From positions 4,351-25,141 of the forward strand of contig DFYJ01000003.1 of assembly GCA_002383325.1 (NCBI GenBank): 20,791 nt of DNA. Direction: 5' to 3'. Shown here piece by piece: positions 1 through 6,324 of this stretch. Within the stretch, counting starts at the first letter, position 1. Each line of letters starts with the position of its first letter. The notes under the pieces were generated by a model that was not told where the DNA came from, did not search any database, and was given only the letters and a program-made list of their open reading frames with translations. Both the position numbers and the translations under genes were made by a program. Source of the stretch: Candidatus Aminicenantes bacterium UBA4085. GTDB lineage: Bacteria > Acidobacteriota > Aminicenantia > Aminicenantales > UBA4085.

Positions 1-722
1 TGCCGCCAGATCTCGAGAACCGTGTGAACAACGGCGGCCAGCCTCTTGGGGCGCTCCCGGACCGGCAGCCAGGAGAAGGCGCGGAGCGCTTCCAAGGTCG
101 TCTGCGGGCAAGGCTCGCCCTTGCGGCCGGGGCCGCGGAACCCCGTGCCGGGGTCCGGGCGGCAACCCCAAGCCGGGCCGAGGTCGGTCTCGACGATATC
201 CGACTCCGCCGCCGCGAGAGCCCGGCGCACGCGGGGATCATCCGCCCAGCCGTGCTGTCCGGCCGCTTCGACGATCGCGTGCGTGTCGCAAGGCACGCAG
301 CCCCAGATGGCCGGTCCGGATCTCTGGGCACCGAAAGCCTGGAAGCGGCCGTCGGCGTCGGAGTGGGAGAGCAGCTGATCCAAAAGTCGGGCTATGCGGG
401 GTTCGGTTCCTGCCTTCAGCCCAAGCTCGGCCAGAAGGTCGAGGAGGTTGGTGACAAGCTCGGGCTTGTCATGGCCGCTGACGCGGGCGGGTTCGTTCCC
501 GGCCTTGGGCAGCATCGCCAGCAGCCGCCGGGTGGCCGGATGGGAGCGGACATCCTCGGTCGCGGCGGCCAGGGCGGCCTTGCGCGCAGCAGGGCGACCT
601 TTCGGTCCATCGATAGGGAGAAAGGCCAAGGCCAAGCGGCGCGCCTGCGCATCGTCCGAGGAGAGGATCCACGGCACGGGATCGGCCCGACCCAACCGAC
701 GGAAGAGATCCCCCGGGCTCAT
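1..722 (-). CDS. Terpene-cyclase-toroid-like (prenyltransferase/squalene oxidase repeat) protein, 3' end off window
   Basis: An open minus-strand frame runs from ATG at 722-720 to the left edge (240 codons, no stop), so the C-terminus lies outside the window. Residues 12-72 resemble the N-terminal helical part of prenyltransferase/squalene-oxidase-like toroid proteins (WILSSDDAQARRLAL). Residues 89-165 carry the repeat-like pattern LLDLLAELGL, then DGRFQAFG, then WGCVPCDTHAIVEAA and DDPRVRRAL. A cysteine-containing segment follows (WGCRPD, EPCPQTTLEALRAFSWLP). Relatives are often mislabelled 'nitrogen fixation protein NifH'; none of the features here suggest nitrogenase. The codon pattern is far more protein-like than the overlapping plus-strand frame, which is Arg/Gly/Pro-rich. 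No Shine-Dalgarno precedes the ATG and the promoter places the transcript start at about the ATG. The biochemical role is unknown. The family call is from memory of the motifs, moderate confidence. Confidence 0.6.
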   Translation of the reverse strand, partial: MSPGDLFRRLGRADPVPWILSSDDAQARRLALAFLPIDGPKGRPAARKAALAAATEDVRSHPATRRLLAMLPKAGNEPARVSGHDKPELVTNLLDLLAELGLKAGTEPRIARLLDQLLSHSDADGRFQAFGAQRSGPAIWGCVPCDTHAIVEAAGQHGWADDPRVRRALAAAESDIVETDLGPAWGCRPDPGTGFRGPGRKGEPCPQTTLEALRAFSWLPVRERPKRLAAVVHTVLEIWR

Positions 723-729
723 AGAGCCA

Positions 730-759
730 AGGATAGAGGATGTCGCCCAGGACTGTCAA
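730..759 (-). promoter_or_regulatory. Sigma70-type promoter of the leftward toroid-like gene
   Basis: On the minus strand a perfect TTGACA (759-754) and TATCCT (735-730) are separated by 18 bases. The expected transcript start falls at about 722-724, on the ATG itself, and no Shine-Dalgarno is visible, so a leaderless mRNA is predicted. Confidence 0.5.
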
Positions 760-797
760 GGATGGCGCGGCTTCGGTTCATGAGATCGAATCCTATT

Positions 798-816
798 GGA
801 TATCGGTTCAATATCC
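798..816. promoter_or_regulatory. Inverted repeat in the divergent intergenic region, possible operator
   Basis: GGATAT (798-803) and ATATCC (811-816) form a 6-bp inverted repeat around 7 bases. It sits in the 134-bp gap between two divergent genes, 41 bases before the TonB_C gene. A weak -10-like TATGAT (830-835) lies just downstream without a good -35. A regulator site is only a guess; a 6-bp repeat can occur by chance. Confidence 0.2.
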
Positions 817-856
817 TCCAAAGAAATCGTATGATAGGAGGGGGAGGCAGGTGATC

Positions 857-2593
857 ATGCGAAATCTCCTGTGGGGGGCATTATTAACAGGATTGATCGC
901 AGTTCCCGCGTTGTTTCCGAATCAACCAGGGGACGGGCTCCTCATACGAGTCGTTCTTCTCAAATCAGAGGCGGGCGAGTCCGTGCCGGAGCAGGTTGAG
1001 GTCTTGACATCGGCATCCCGCCCCGAAATCGGGTCCCTCCGCAGAGCTGTCCCGGGATCCTTGAGCGCGTTCGCTTCCGCGGCGAACGAATGTCTTATGG
1101 ACATCCAGACTCTCGATGCCGTCGACACTCTTTTCTTTATCGAAAAGCCCTGGAGCGGCCAGAGATCCACCCAATGGAGCGATCTCATCGCGGGAGAGAA
1201 GACCTTCTATAAGCTCGGCCTCTATCCAAAGCCGCTTGCCGATGGGCGGATTCCTCTCCGACTGACGATATCGAGCGGGACGACTCGCGCCGCGCCGGAC
1301 GCCTTGTTTGATCGAGACGTCCTCTTGAACAGAAACGAGCCCACGATTTTAACCGCGAAGCGAGCTGGGCAAGCCTACTACGCCGTCGTCGTCGTCCAGA
1401 CCCCCCCGTCGACCGAGAAGGGGGCAGCGGCACAGACGTCCTCCAAAATACAAATCGTTCCGGCGCCTGCGGCCGAACGCCTCGTCCGCCCGACTTATCC
1501 CGAAGCGCTGCGGAAACGCGGCATCGGAGGAGTTGTCCGTCTCTTCATCCAAATCGACCATAGCGGAAAGGTCCGCGCCGTAGGGGTTGATCAACCGGCT
1601 CATCCCTACCTCGACTATGCCGCCGTCCAGGCCATGCTCCAATCGGCATTCGAACCGGTATTTCTTGACGGAAAGCCCGCCGCCGTGGGATTCGTCCTCT
1701 CCTATCGCTTCGAGCCTTTGAGCTATAAACCCGACCCGCGTCCAACCAGTCCTTGGCCCGAATCAAGCTCCTATCCCTCCGCCATCGTCGCTCAGGTTCT
1801 GGCTCAATCCGGCCAGTATAGCCGGAGGCTGTCCGACGCCGTCATGGATTTTATCTGCGAAGAGATGATTCGGGACACGCATTTCAGCCTGAGGAACAAC
1901 CTGAAGATCGAAAATGACCTTATCCTGGTCGGGAAGGAGCGCGAATATCCGCGAATCGCCGCCATGATTCCCCACTTTGTCATGGACCCCTCAAAAACGA
2001 AGCGGATCACCTATGTCTGCGATTATCAGGTCATCAGAAAAGACGGCGCATTGAGCGAGAGAAGAATCCTGCTCAAAGAGAACCGCATCTCCTTCCATGA
2101 TCCGGCCAAGCTATTGGAAGACCGACGCATCGCCTTATTAAGCCCCCTCTTCGCCCCGCTAAGGCTTCTTCTCCCCGAAAAACAGTCCGCTTTCTTCTTC
2201 CGAATTCGGGAGGAAGACACGATTCGCGGGCGGAGGGCCTATCTCCTGGAAGCAAGCCCCAAATCGGGAGATGAAGATGGAATCGGATCCGCGAGAGTTT
2301 GGATCGACAAAGAAAAATTCACCATCCTCAAATGCGAGATCGAGGGAATTCCCGTCGAGGGATATGAAGATATCCTGGAGGATTGCGCCAATCTGAACAT
2401 ACGCCCCAGCTTCGTGACGACGCATGAATACAAGCTCGAGAAGGAAGGCATCCTCTTCCCCTGGCGGTCCCGGGTCCGCGTCGGCTATCCCGATATAAGC
2501 CCGGAAGTGTCCATTCCTATAAACGATATCGTATTCTCCTATGATCAATATCGTTTCTTCACCGTCTCCTCGGAACATCAGATCATCCGGTAA
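857..2593 (+). CDS. Signal-peptide protein with TonB C-terminal domain and LolA/RseB-like C-terminal half
   Basis: A 578-residue protein starting at ATG 857, with GGAGG at 843-847; GTG 851 in the same frame is an alternative start. Residues 1-22 are a hydrophobic export signal (MRNLLWGALLTGLIAVPALF). Residues about 25-185 are an unassigned beta-rich-looking domain. Residues about 206-288 match the TonB C-terminal fold (RPTYPEALRKRGIGGVV, then GKVRAVGV and a closing FEPVFLDGKP segment). Residues about 325-578 resemble the outer-membrane-lipoprotein-sorting (LolA/RseB) fold: FFFRIREEDTIRGRRAYLLE, VWIDKEKFTILKCEIEG. The gene uses visibly more A/T-rich codons (ATA, TTA, AAA, AGA) than the genes to its right. 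No proline-rich spacer or ExbB-contact SxxxH motif is visible, so a role as a true energy transducer is doubtful. It may be a periplasmic envelope-maintenance protein. TonB_C is confident; the C-terminal assignment is tentative. Confidence 0.8.
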   Translation: MRNLLWGALLTGLIAVPALFPNQPGDGLLIRVVLLKSEAGESVPEQVEVLTSASRPEIGSLRRAVPGSLSAFASAANECLMDIQTLDAVDTLFFIEKPWSGQRSTQWSDLIAGEKTFYKLGLYPKPLADGRIPLRLTISSGTTRAAPDALFDRDVLLNRNEPTILTAKRAGQAYYAVVVVQTPPSTEKGAAAQTSSKIQIVPAPAAERLVRPTYPEALRKRGIGGVVRLFIQIDHSGKVRAVGVDQPAHPYLDYAAVQAMLQSAFEPVFLDGKPAAVGFVLSYRFEPLSYKPDPRPTSPWPESSSYPSAIVAQVLAQSGQYSRRLSDAVMDFICEEMIRDTHFSLRNNLKIENDLILVGKEREYPRIAAMIPHFVMDPSKTKRITYVCDYQVIRKDGALSERRILLKENRISFHDPAKLLEDRRIALLSPLFAPLRLLLPEKQSAFFFRIREEDTIRGRRAYLLEASPKSGDEDGIGSARVWIDKEKFTILKCEIEGIPVEGYEDILEDCANLNIRPSFVTTHEYKLEKEGILFPWRSRVRVGYPDISPEVSIPINDIVFSYDQYRFFTVSSEHQIIR

Positions 2594-2607
2594 AGAGAGG
2601 ATTAAGA

Positions 2608-2658
2608 GCCGCCGGGAGCGCCGTCCCGATACGCATCGGAAAGCATAGTCGCGGCGGC
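2608..2658. other. GC-rich nested hairpin after the TonB_C gene
   Basis: GCCGCC (2608-2613) pairs with GGCGGC (2653-2658). Inside it CCGAT (2626-2630) pairs with ATCGG (2635-2639) around a 4-base loop. It lies 15 bases past the stop and has no T-run, so it is at best a weak transcript-end structure. The rest of 2594-2710 shows nothing clear. Confidence 0.25.
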
Positions 2659-2710
2659 CCACGCACATCCCACCTAGACCAGGCGCTCGGATATTGAGAT
2701 TTTCGCTCAT

Positions 2711-2740
2711 TTGACCCTCAGGCCGGGAGCGGGATATATT
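2711..2740 (+). promoter_or_regulatory. Sigma70-type promoter of the discoidin/Agl23/protease unit
   Basis: TTGACC (2711-2716) and TATATT (2735-2740) are separated by 18 bases, predicting a start near 2747 and a short leader of about 24 bases ending in GAGGAG (2758-2763). Confidence 0.6.
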
Positions 2741-2770
2741 ATCCGTCCGCAAATAATGAGGAGTCGCCCC

Positions 2771-3454
2771 ATGGCCAAGAAGACCTTTTTGATCCTTCTC
2801 GCCGCGGCCTCGCTCGCCGCTCTCGTGGCGGCCGCCGTGCCGGCCCAGCAGGATCCGTCCAAGGAAGAGCTCAAGCTGAGCCTGCCCAAGCCGATGTTCG
2901 TCGGCACCCCGCGCAACATCAAGACCCCCAACCTGGAGCTCGTCACCGGCAAGCCCCGCGGGCCGTTCTTCGTGGCCAAGGGGACCAAGCTGCTGTCCCT
3001 CAAGAAGCCGGTCAAGTCGAGCGACATGCAGCCGGTCATCGGCGAGCTTTCCTTCGTCTGCGACGGCGAGAAGTCGGGCGAGGACGGCTACTTCGTCGAG
3101 CTGGGCCCCGGCAAGCAGTGGGTCCAGATCGACCTGGGCGCCTCCTTCGCGATCGGCCCCATCCTGGTCTGGCACTACCACAGCCAGGCCCGCGTCTATC
3201 GCGACATGGTCATCCAGGTTTCCGACGACAAGGACTTCCTTAAGGGCGTCATCACCGTCTACAACAACGACCACGACAACTCCGCCGGCCTGGGCCTCGG
3301 CAAGGACAAGGAATACATCGAGACCAACGAGGGCCGCCTGATCGACGCCAAGGGTGCCAGGGGCCGCTTCGTCCGCCTCACCTCCGGCGGCAATACCTCG
3401 AACGACATGAACCACTACGTCGAGGTGGAGGTCTACGGCCTGCCGGCCAAATGA
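2771..3454 (+). CDS. Exported discoidin (F5/8 type C)-like galactose-binding-fold protein
   Basis: A 227-residue protein from ATG 2771, preceded by GAGGAG 7 bases upstream. An in-frame TTG at 2711 is rejected because it falls inside the -35 box. Residues 1-26 are a clear signal peptide (Lys-Lys, a hydrophobic Leu/Ala core, AQQ near the cut). The rest resembles a discoidin-type jelly roll: WVQIDLGASFAIGPILVWHY, then YRDMVIQVSDD, RFVRLTSGG, and a closing HYVEVEVYG. It has no catalytic signature, so it probably binds glycan or another surface ligand outside the cytoplasm. Its last codons overlap the next start (ATGA, 3451-3454), which implies translational coupling to the glycosyltransferase. 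The fold call is fairly secure; the ligand is unknown. Confidence 0.75.
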   Translation: MAKKTFLILLAAASLAALVAAAVPAQQDPSKEELKLSLPKPMFVGTPRNIKTPNLELVTGKPRGPFFVAKGTKLLSLKKPVKSSDMQPVIGELSFVCDGEKSGEDGYFVELGPGKQWVQIDLGASFAIGPILVWHYHSQARVYRDMVIQVSDDKDFLKGVITVYNNDHDNSAGLGLGKDKEYIETNEGRLIDAKGARGRFVRLTSGGNTSNDMNHYVEVEVYGLPAK

Positions 3455-5043
3455 GCAAGTCGTCCTTCCGCCTAGCCGTCCTGGCCGCCCTGATCGCGGC
3501 CGCCGTCCTGCGTTTCGACCGCCTCGAACGGAGGCCGATGCACCACGACGAGGCCAACCAGGCCGTCAAATTCGGCACGCTGCTCGAGACGGGCCGCTAC
3601 ACCTACGACAAGGCCGATCACCACGGGCCGACTCTCTACTACCTGACCCTGCCGGCGGCCTGGGTCCGGGGTCAGAAGACTATGGCCGCCCTCGACGAGA
3701 CGACCCTGCGGGCCGTCCCGGCCGTGTTCGGGCTGGGACTGGTGGCCCTCCTTCTTTTCCTGACGCGGGCCGTCGGGCGCTGCGCGGCGGCCGGAGCCAT
3801 GGTCCTGGCCGCCGTCTCCCCCGCCCTGGCTTATTACAGCCGGTCCTACATCCAGGAGATGCTGTTCGCCTTCTTCGCCTGGGGATTTCTCATCGCCTTG
3901 GGCTGGCTCTTCGTCAGGCCGAGCGGCTGGAAAGCCGTCGCGGCCGGAGCCGCGGCCGGGATGGCCTTCGCCACCAAAGAAACGTCCGTTCTGGTCTTCG
4001 CCGCCGCGGCGGCCGGGATCGCGGCGGCCTGGCTTCTGACCAAGCCGGAGCCTAGATCGAAGAGAAAGGTTCCGAAGCCGGGTCACATTCTGGCCGGTCT
4101 GGCTTCGGCCGCCGGATCCGCCTTCCTTTTCTATTCCTCGTTCTTCCGTCATCCGGCCGGCATCATCGACTCCCTGACAGCGTTCAAGGATTACGCCGTC
4201 CGCGGCACGGAGGCGGGCCTCCACTCCCAGCCCTGGTTCTACTACCTGAAGACGCTGGCTTGGACGCGGACGGAGGGCGTCACCTGGACCGAGGCCCTCA
4301 TCCTGGGACTGGCCCTGATCGGGGTCGTCGCGGCGGTCCTCCGCAGAAAGCAGAAGCCGGAGGCCGTCCAGGTTATGTCCGAAGAGGCCGCCTCAAGCTG
4401 GGCCAAGACCTTTTGGCTGCGCTACTTGGCCGTCTCGACGCTGGGGCTGGCCATTCTGTTCTCGGCCCTATCCTACAAAACGCCCTGGAACACGGTCGTC
4501 TTCCAGGCTGGATTCGCTATCCTCGCCGGGATCGGAGCCGATGTCCTTCTTCGGCTCGTCCGTCCCCAGGCAGCCAGGATGGCCCTCGCCGCCGTTCTGC
4601 TCCTGGGCGTCCTCCATCTGGGCCGCCAGAGCCTGCTGGCCAACCAGGTCTATCCGGCCGATCCCCGCAATCCCTATGTCTACGCCCAGACCAGCCCCGA
4701 CTTTCTGCGCTTGGTGGATCGGGTCAAGGATCTGGCCGGCTATCATGGCGACGAACAGGCCATGCCGATCAAGGTCCTGGCCGAGCCGTCGGAGCAGTGG
4801 CCCCTGCCCTGGTATCTGCGCCGCTTCACGGCCGTCGGATATTGGACCGAAGAGCCGGCGGCCGGGAGCCTGGAGGGATTTCCCGTCGTCATCGCCTCGC
4901 AGAAGCTCGCCGAGCCCGTCGAAGCCGCGGCGGGCGAAGCCTACCAGCCCTCCCATTACGGCCTGCGCCCCGAGGTGGTCCTGACCCTTTTCGTCGAGCG
5001 GACCCTCTGGGAGGATTTTCTAAGGAGCCGGATCCGCCGCTGA
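3451..5043 (+). CDS. Agl23-like (TIGR03663) family 39 glycosyltransferase, polytopic membrane protein
   Basis: A 530-residue multi-pass membrane protein of the GT-C/GT39 type. It carries the hallmarks of the TIGR03663 'flippase activity-associated protein Agl23' family: MHHDEANQAV at residues 30-39 (D33/E34 are the expected first-loop acidic residues), YYSRSYIQE, ATKETS, and SYKTPWN. Numerous Leu/Ala-rich segments span residues about 5-415. The C-terminal ~115 residues look soluble and extracytoplasmic. Such enzymes use lipid-linked sugars, and Agl23 is linked to N-glycan assembly in archaea; the bacterial role is not established. No Shine-Dalgarno is needed because the start overlaps the upstream stop. 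The protease gene follows 41 bases later. The family call is confident; donor and acceptor are unknown. Confidence 0.88.
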   Translation: MSKSSFRLAVLAALIAAAVLRFDRLERRPMHHDEANQAVKFGTLLETGRYTYDKADHHGPTLYYLTLPAAWVRGQKTMAALDETTLRAVPAVFGLGLVALLLFLTRAVGRCAAAGAMVLAAVSPALAYYSRSYIQEMLFAFFAWGFLIALGWLFVRPSGWKAVAAGAAAGMAFATKETSVLVFAAAAAGIAAAWLLTKPEPRSKRKVPKPGHILAGLASAAGSAFLFYSSFFRHPAGIIDSLTAFKDYAVRGTEAGLHSQPWFYYLKTLAWTRTEGVTWTEALILGLALIGVVAAVLRRKQKPEAVQVMSEEAASSWAKTFWLRYLAVSTLGLAILFSALSYKTPWNTVVFQAGFAILAGIGADVLLRLVRPQAARMALAAVLLLGVLHLGRQSLLANQVYPADPRNPYVYAQTSPDFLRLVDRVKDLAGYHGDEQAMPIKVLAEPSEQWPLPWYLRRFTAVGYWTEEPAAGSLEGFPVVIASQKLAEPVEAAAGEAYQPSHYGLRPEVVLTLFVERTLWEDFLRSRIRR

Positions 5044-5084
5044 CGGCGGCGTCGAAAGAAGCCGGGAAGAAAGGAACTGCCCCG

Positions 5085-5882
5085 ATGAAACACGCCGCGC
5101 CGATCCGCAGGTCAGTCCTGGGCTGTCTCGCCGCGCTCATCCTTGTCCTCGGCCTTCCGCCGGCCAGCCCGGCCGGCCGGCCCGACGGCCAGGCCGAAGC
5201 CGTCGACCTGCGCCCGACGCTGGAAGGATACGGCCTGACGCCCCGGGTCCAAGGCCGGCGGGGCAATTGCTCGGTCTTCGCCATGACCCAGGCCATCGAG
5301 TTCGCCCTCGCGCGCAAGGGGGACCCGGTCCAGCGGCTCAGCCCCGAGTTCCTCAACTGGGCCTCCAACCAGGCCGCCGGCGACAAGGACGACGGGAGCT
5401 TCTTCTCGGACCTGTGGAAGGGCTTTGCCGGCCACGGCATCTGCGGGGAGGGCGACATGCCCTACGCCGAGACCTTCGATCCCGCGGCCGCGCCGAGCCG
5501 GGCGGCGCTGGAGGATGCGGCGACCCGACGGGAATCGGGCCTGCGCTTCCATTGGATCAAGGAATGGGATCCGAAGCGCGGATTGAACGAAGCGGAGCTG
5601 GCCGTCGTGACCGCCACCCTGGCTAAGGGCTGGCCGGTCAGCGGCGGCTTCCTCTGGCCCAAGAAGGCCGTCTGGACGGAGGGCGTTCTCGGGATGTGCC
5701 CCCGGGACCAGGTCTTCGACGGCCACAGCCTGCTCCTGGTCGGCTTCCGGAACGATCCGAAGATGCCCGGCGGCGGCGTCCTCCTCATCCGCAACTCGGG
5801 CGGACCCTCCCGCGACGGATTCGTGACCTACGAGTACGCCCTGGCCTACATGAACGACGCGGCCTGGATCGACGTCGAATAG
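5085..5882 (+). CDS. Exported papain-like (C1A) cysteine protease
   Basis: A 265-residue protein from ATG 5085, preceded by AAAGGA (5070-5075). Residues 1-31 are a signal peptide (RRS, hydrophobic core, SPA). The papain catalytic set is present: oxyanion Gln56 and nucleophile Cys62 in the QGRRGNCSVFA block, His214 in DGHSLLLVGF, and Asn237 in IRNSGG. Lys/Arg residues replace the first cysteine of the usual QGxCGSCW motif, so the common papain disulfide there is absent. There is no recognisable inhibitory propeptide; mature sequence begins soon after the signal. It closes the unit with the discoidin-like protein and the Agl23-like transferase, so it may process a surface protein. The substrate is unknown. 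Confidence 0.85.
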   Translation: MKHAAPIRRSVLGCLAALILVLGLPPASPAGRPDGQAEAVDLRPTLEGYGLTPRVQGRRGNCSVFAMTQAIEFALARKGDPVQRLSPEFLNWASNQAAGDKDDGSFFSDLWKGFAGHGICGEGDMPYAETFDPAAAPSRAALEDAATRRESGLRFHWIKEWDPKRGLNEAELAVVTATLAKGWPVSGGFLWPKKAVWTEGVLGMCPRDQVFDGHSLLLVGFRNDPKMPGGGVLLIRNSGGPSRDGFVTYEYALAYMNDAAWIDVE

Positions 5883-5918
5883 GGCCGAATCCCGGGAGCC
5901 CTTCTAGGTATCGACGCA

Positions 5919-5947
5919 TTGACCGGGCCGGATCGCCCCTCTATACT
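5919..5947 (+). promoter_or_regulatory. Strong sigma70-type promoter of the 100-residue protein gene
   Basis: TTGACC (5919-5924) and TATACT (5942-5947) are separated by 17 bases, the ideal spacing. AAGGAGG (5961-5967) lies 4 bases before ATG 5972, so the leader is very short. Confidence 0.7.
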
Positions 5948-5971
5948 GTTGGCGACGAACAAGGAGGGACC

Positions 5972-6274
5972 ATGAATCGTCGAGCGGTGTGTCTGTCTGT
6001 CCTCGTCCTCATCGTTGCCCTGATGGCCTGGAGCTGCGCCGCCGGGCCCAATTCGGCCGAGAAGACGGCCCGGGCCGACGGCAAGGTCGCCGGCTTCTGG
6101 ATGGGCCTGTGGCACGGCATGATCTCGCCGGTCACCTTCATCATCTCGCTGTTCTCCAAGACGGTCCGGCTCTACGAGGTCCACAACAGCGGAAGCTGGT
6201 ACAACTTCGGCTTCGTCCTGGGCGCGGGCTTGTTTCTCGGCGGCGGCATCTTCGGCCGCAAAAAGTGCGGCTGA
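5972..6274 (+). CDS. Small conserved membrane/lipoprotein-like protein, function unknown
   Basis: A 100-residue protein with a near-ideal AAGGAGG Shine-Dalgarno. Residues 5-20 form a hydrophobic export segment ending in AWSCAAG, where Cys22 could be lipidated although the lipobox is weak (Trp at -2). Residues 41-81 hold a distinctive block (FWMGLWHGMISPVTFI, then YEVHNSGSWYNFGFVLG) that I recall from uncharacterised small bacterial proteins. The rest (78-94) is Gly/Phe-rich and membrane-like, ending in a basic GRKKCG tail. It stands alone under its own promoter, and the next gene's promoter overlaps its 3' end. I cannot assign a function. Confidence 0.75.
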   Translation: MNRRAVCLSVLVLIVALMAWSCAAGPNSAEKTARADGKVAGFWMGLWHGMISPVTFIISLFSKTVRLYEVHNSGSWYNFGFVLGAGLFLGGGIFGRKKCG

Positions 6275-6277
6275 TTC

Positions 6278-6286
6278 TGGTATACT
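6278..6286 (+). promoter_or_regulatory. Extended -10 promoter of the aldolase gene
   Basis: TGG directly precedes TATACT (6281-6286), forming the TGn extended -10 motif. No acceptable -35 is seen at 16-18 bases upstream. The predicted start is near 6293, with a 32-base leader carrying AAGGAG (6312-6317). Confidence 0.45.
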
Positions 6287-6324
6287 GTCGCGTTTGAACC
6301 GCCCCTGACGCAAGGAGTCCGCTG

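Noticed and set aside
24..854. Plus-strand frame of 276 codons over the left edge
   Set aside because: Its product is Arg/Gly/Pro-rich and matches nothing, while the opposite strand gives a family-like sequence across the same span.
2159..3415. Minus-strand frame of 418 codons opposite the TonB_C and discoidin-like genes
   Set aside because: Shadow of GC-rich genes; low-complexity Val/Asp/Gly sequence and it spans the intergenic region.
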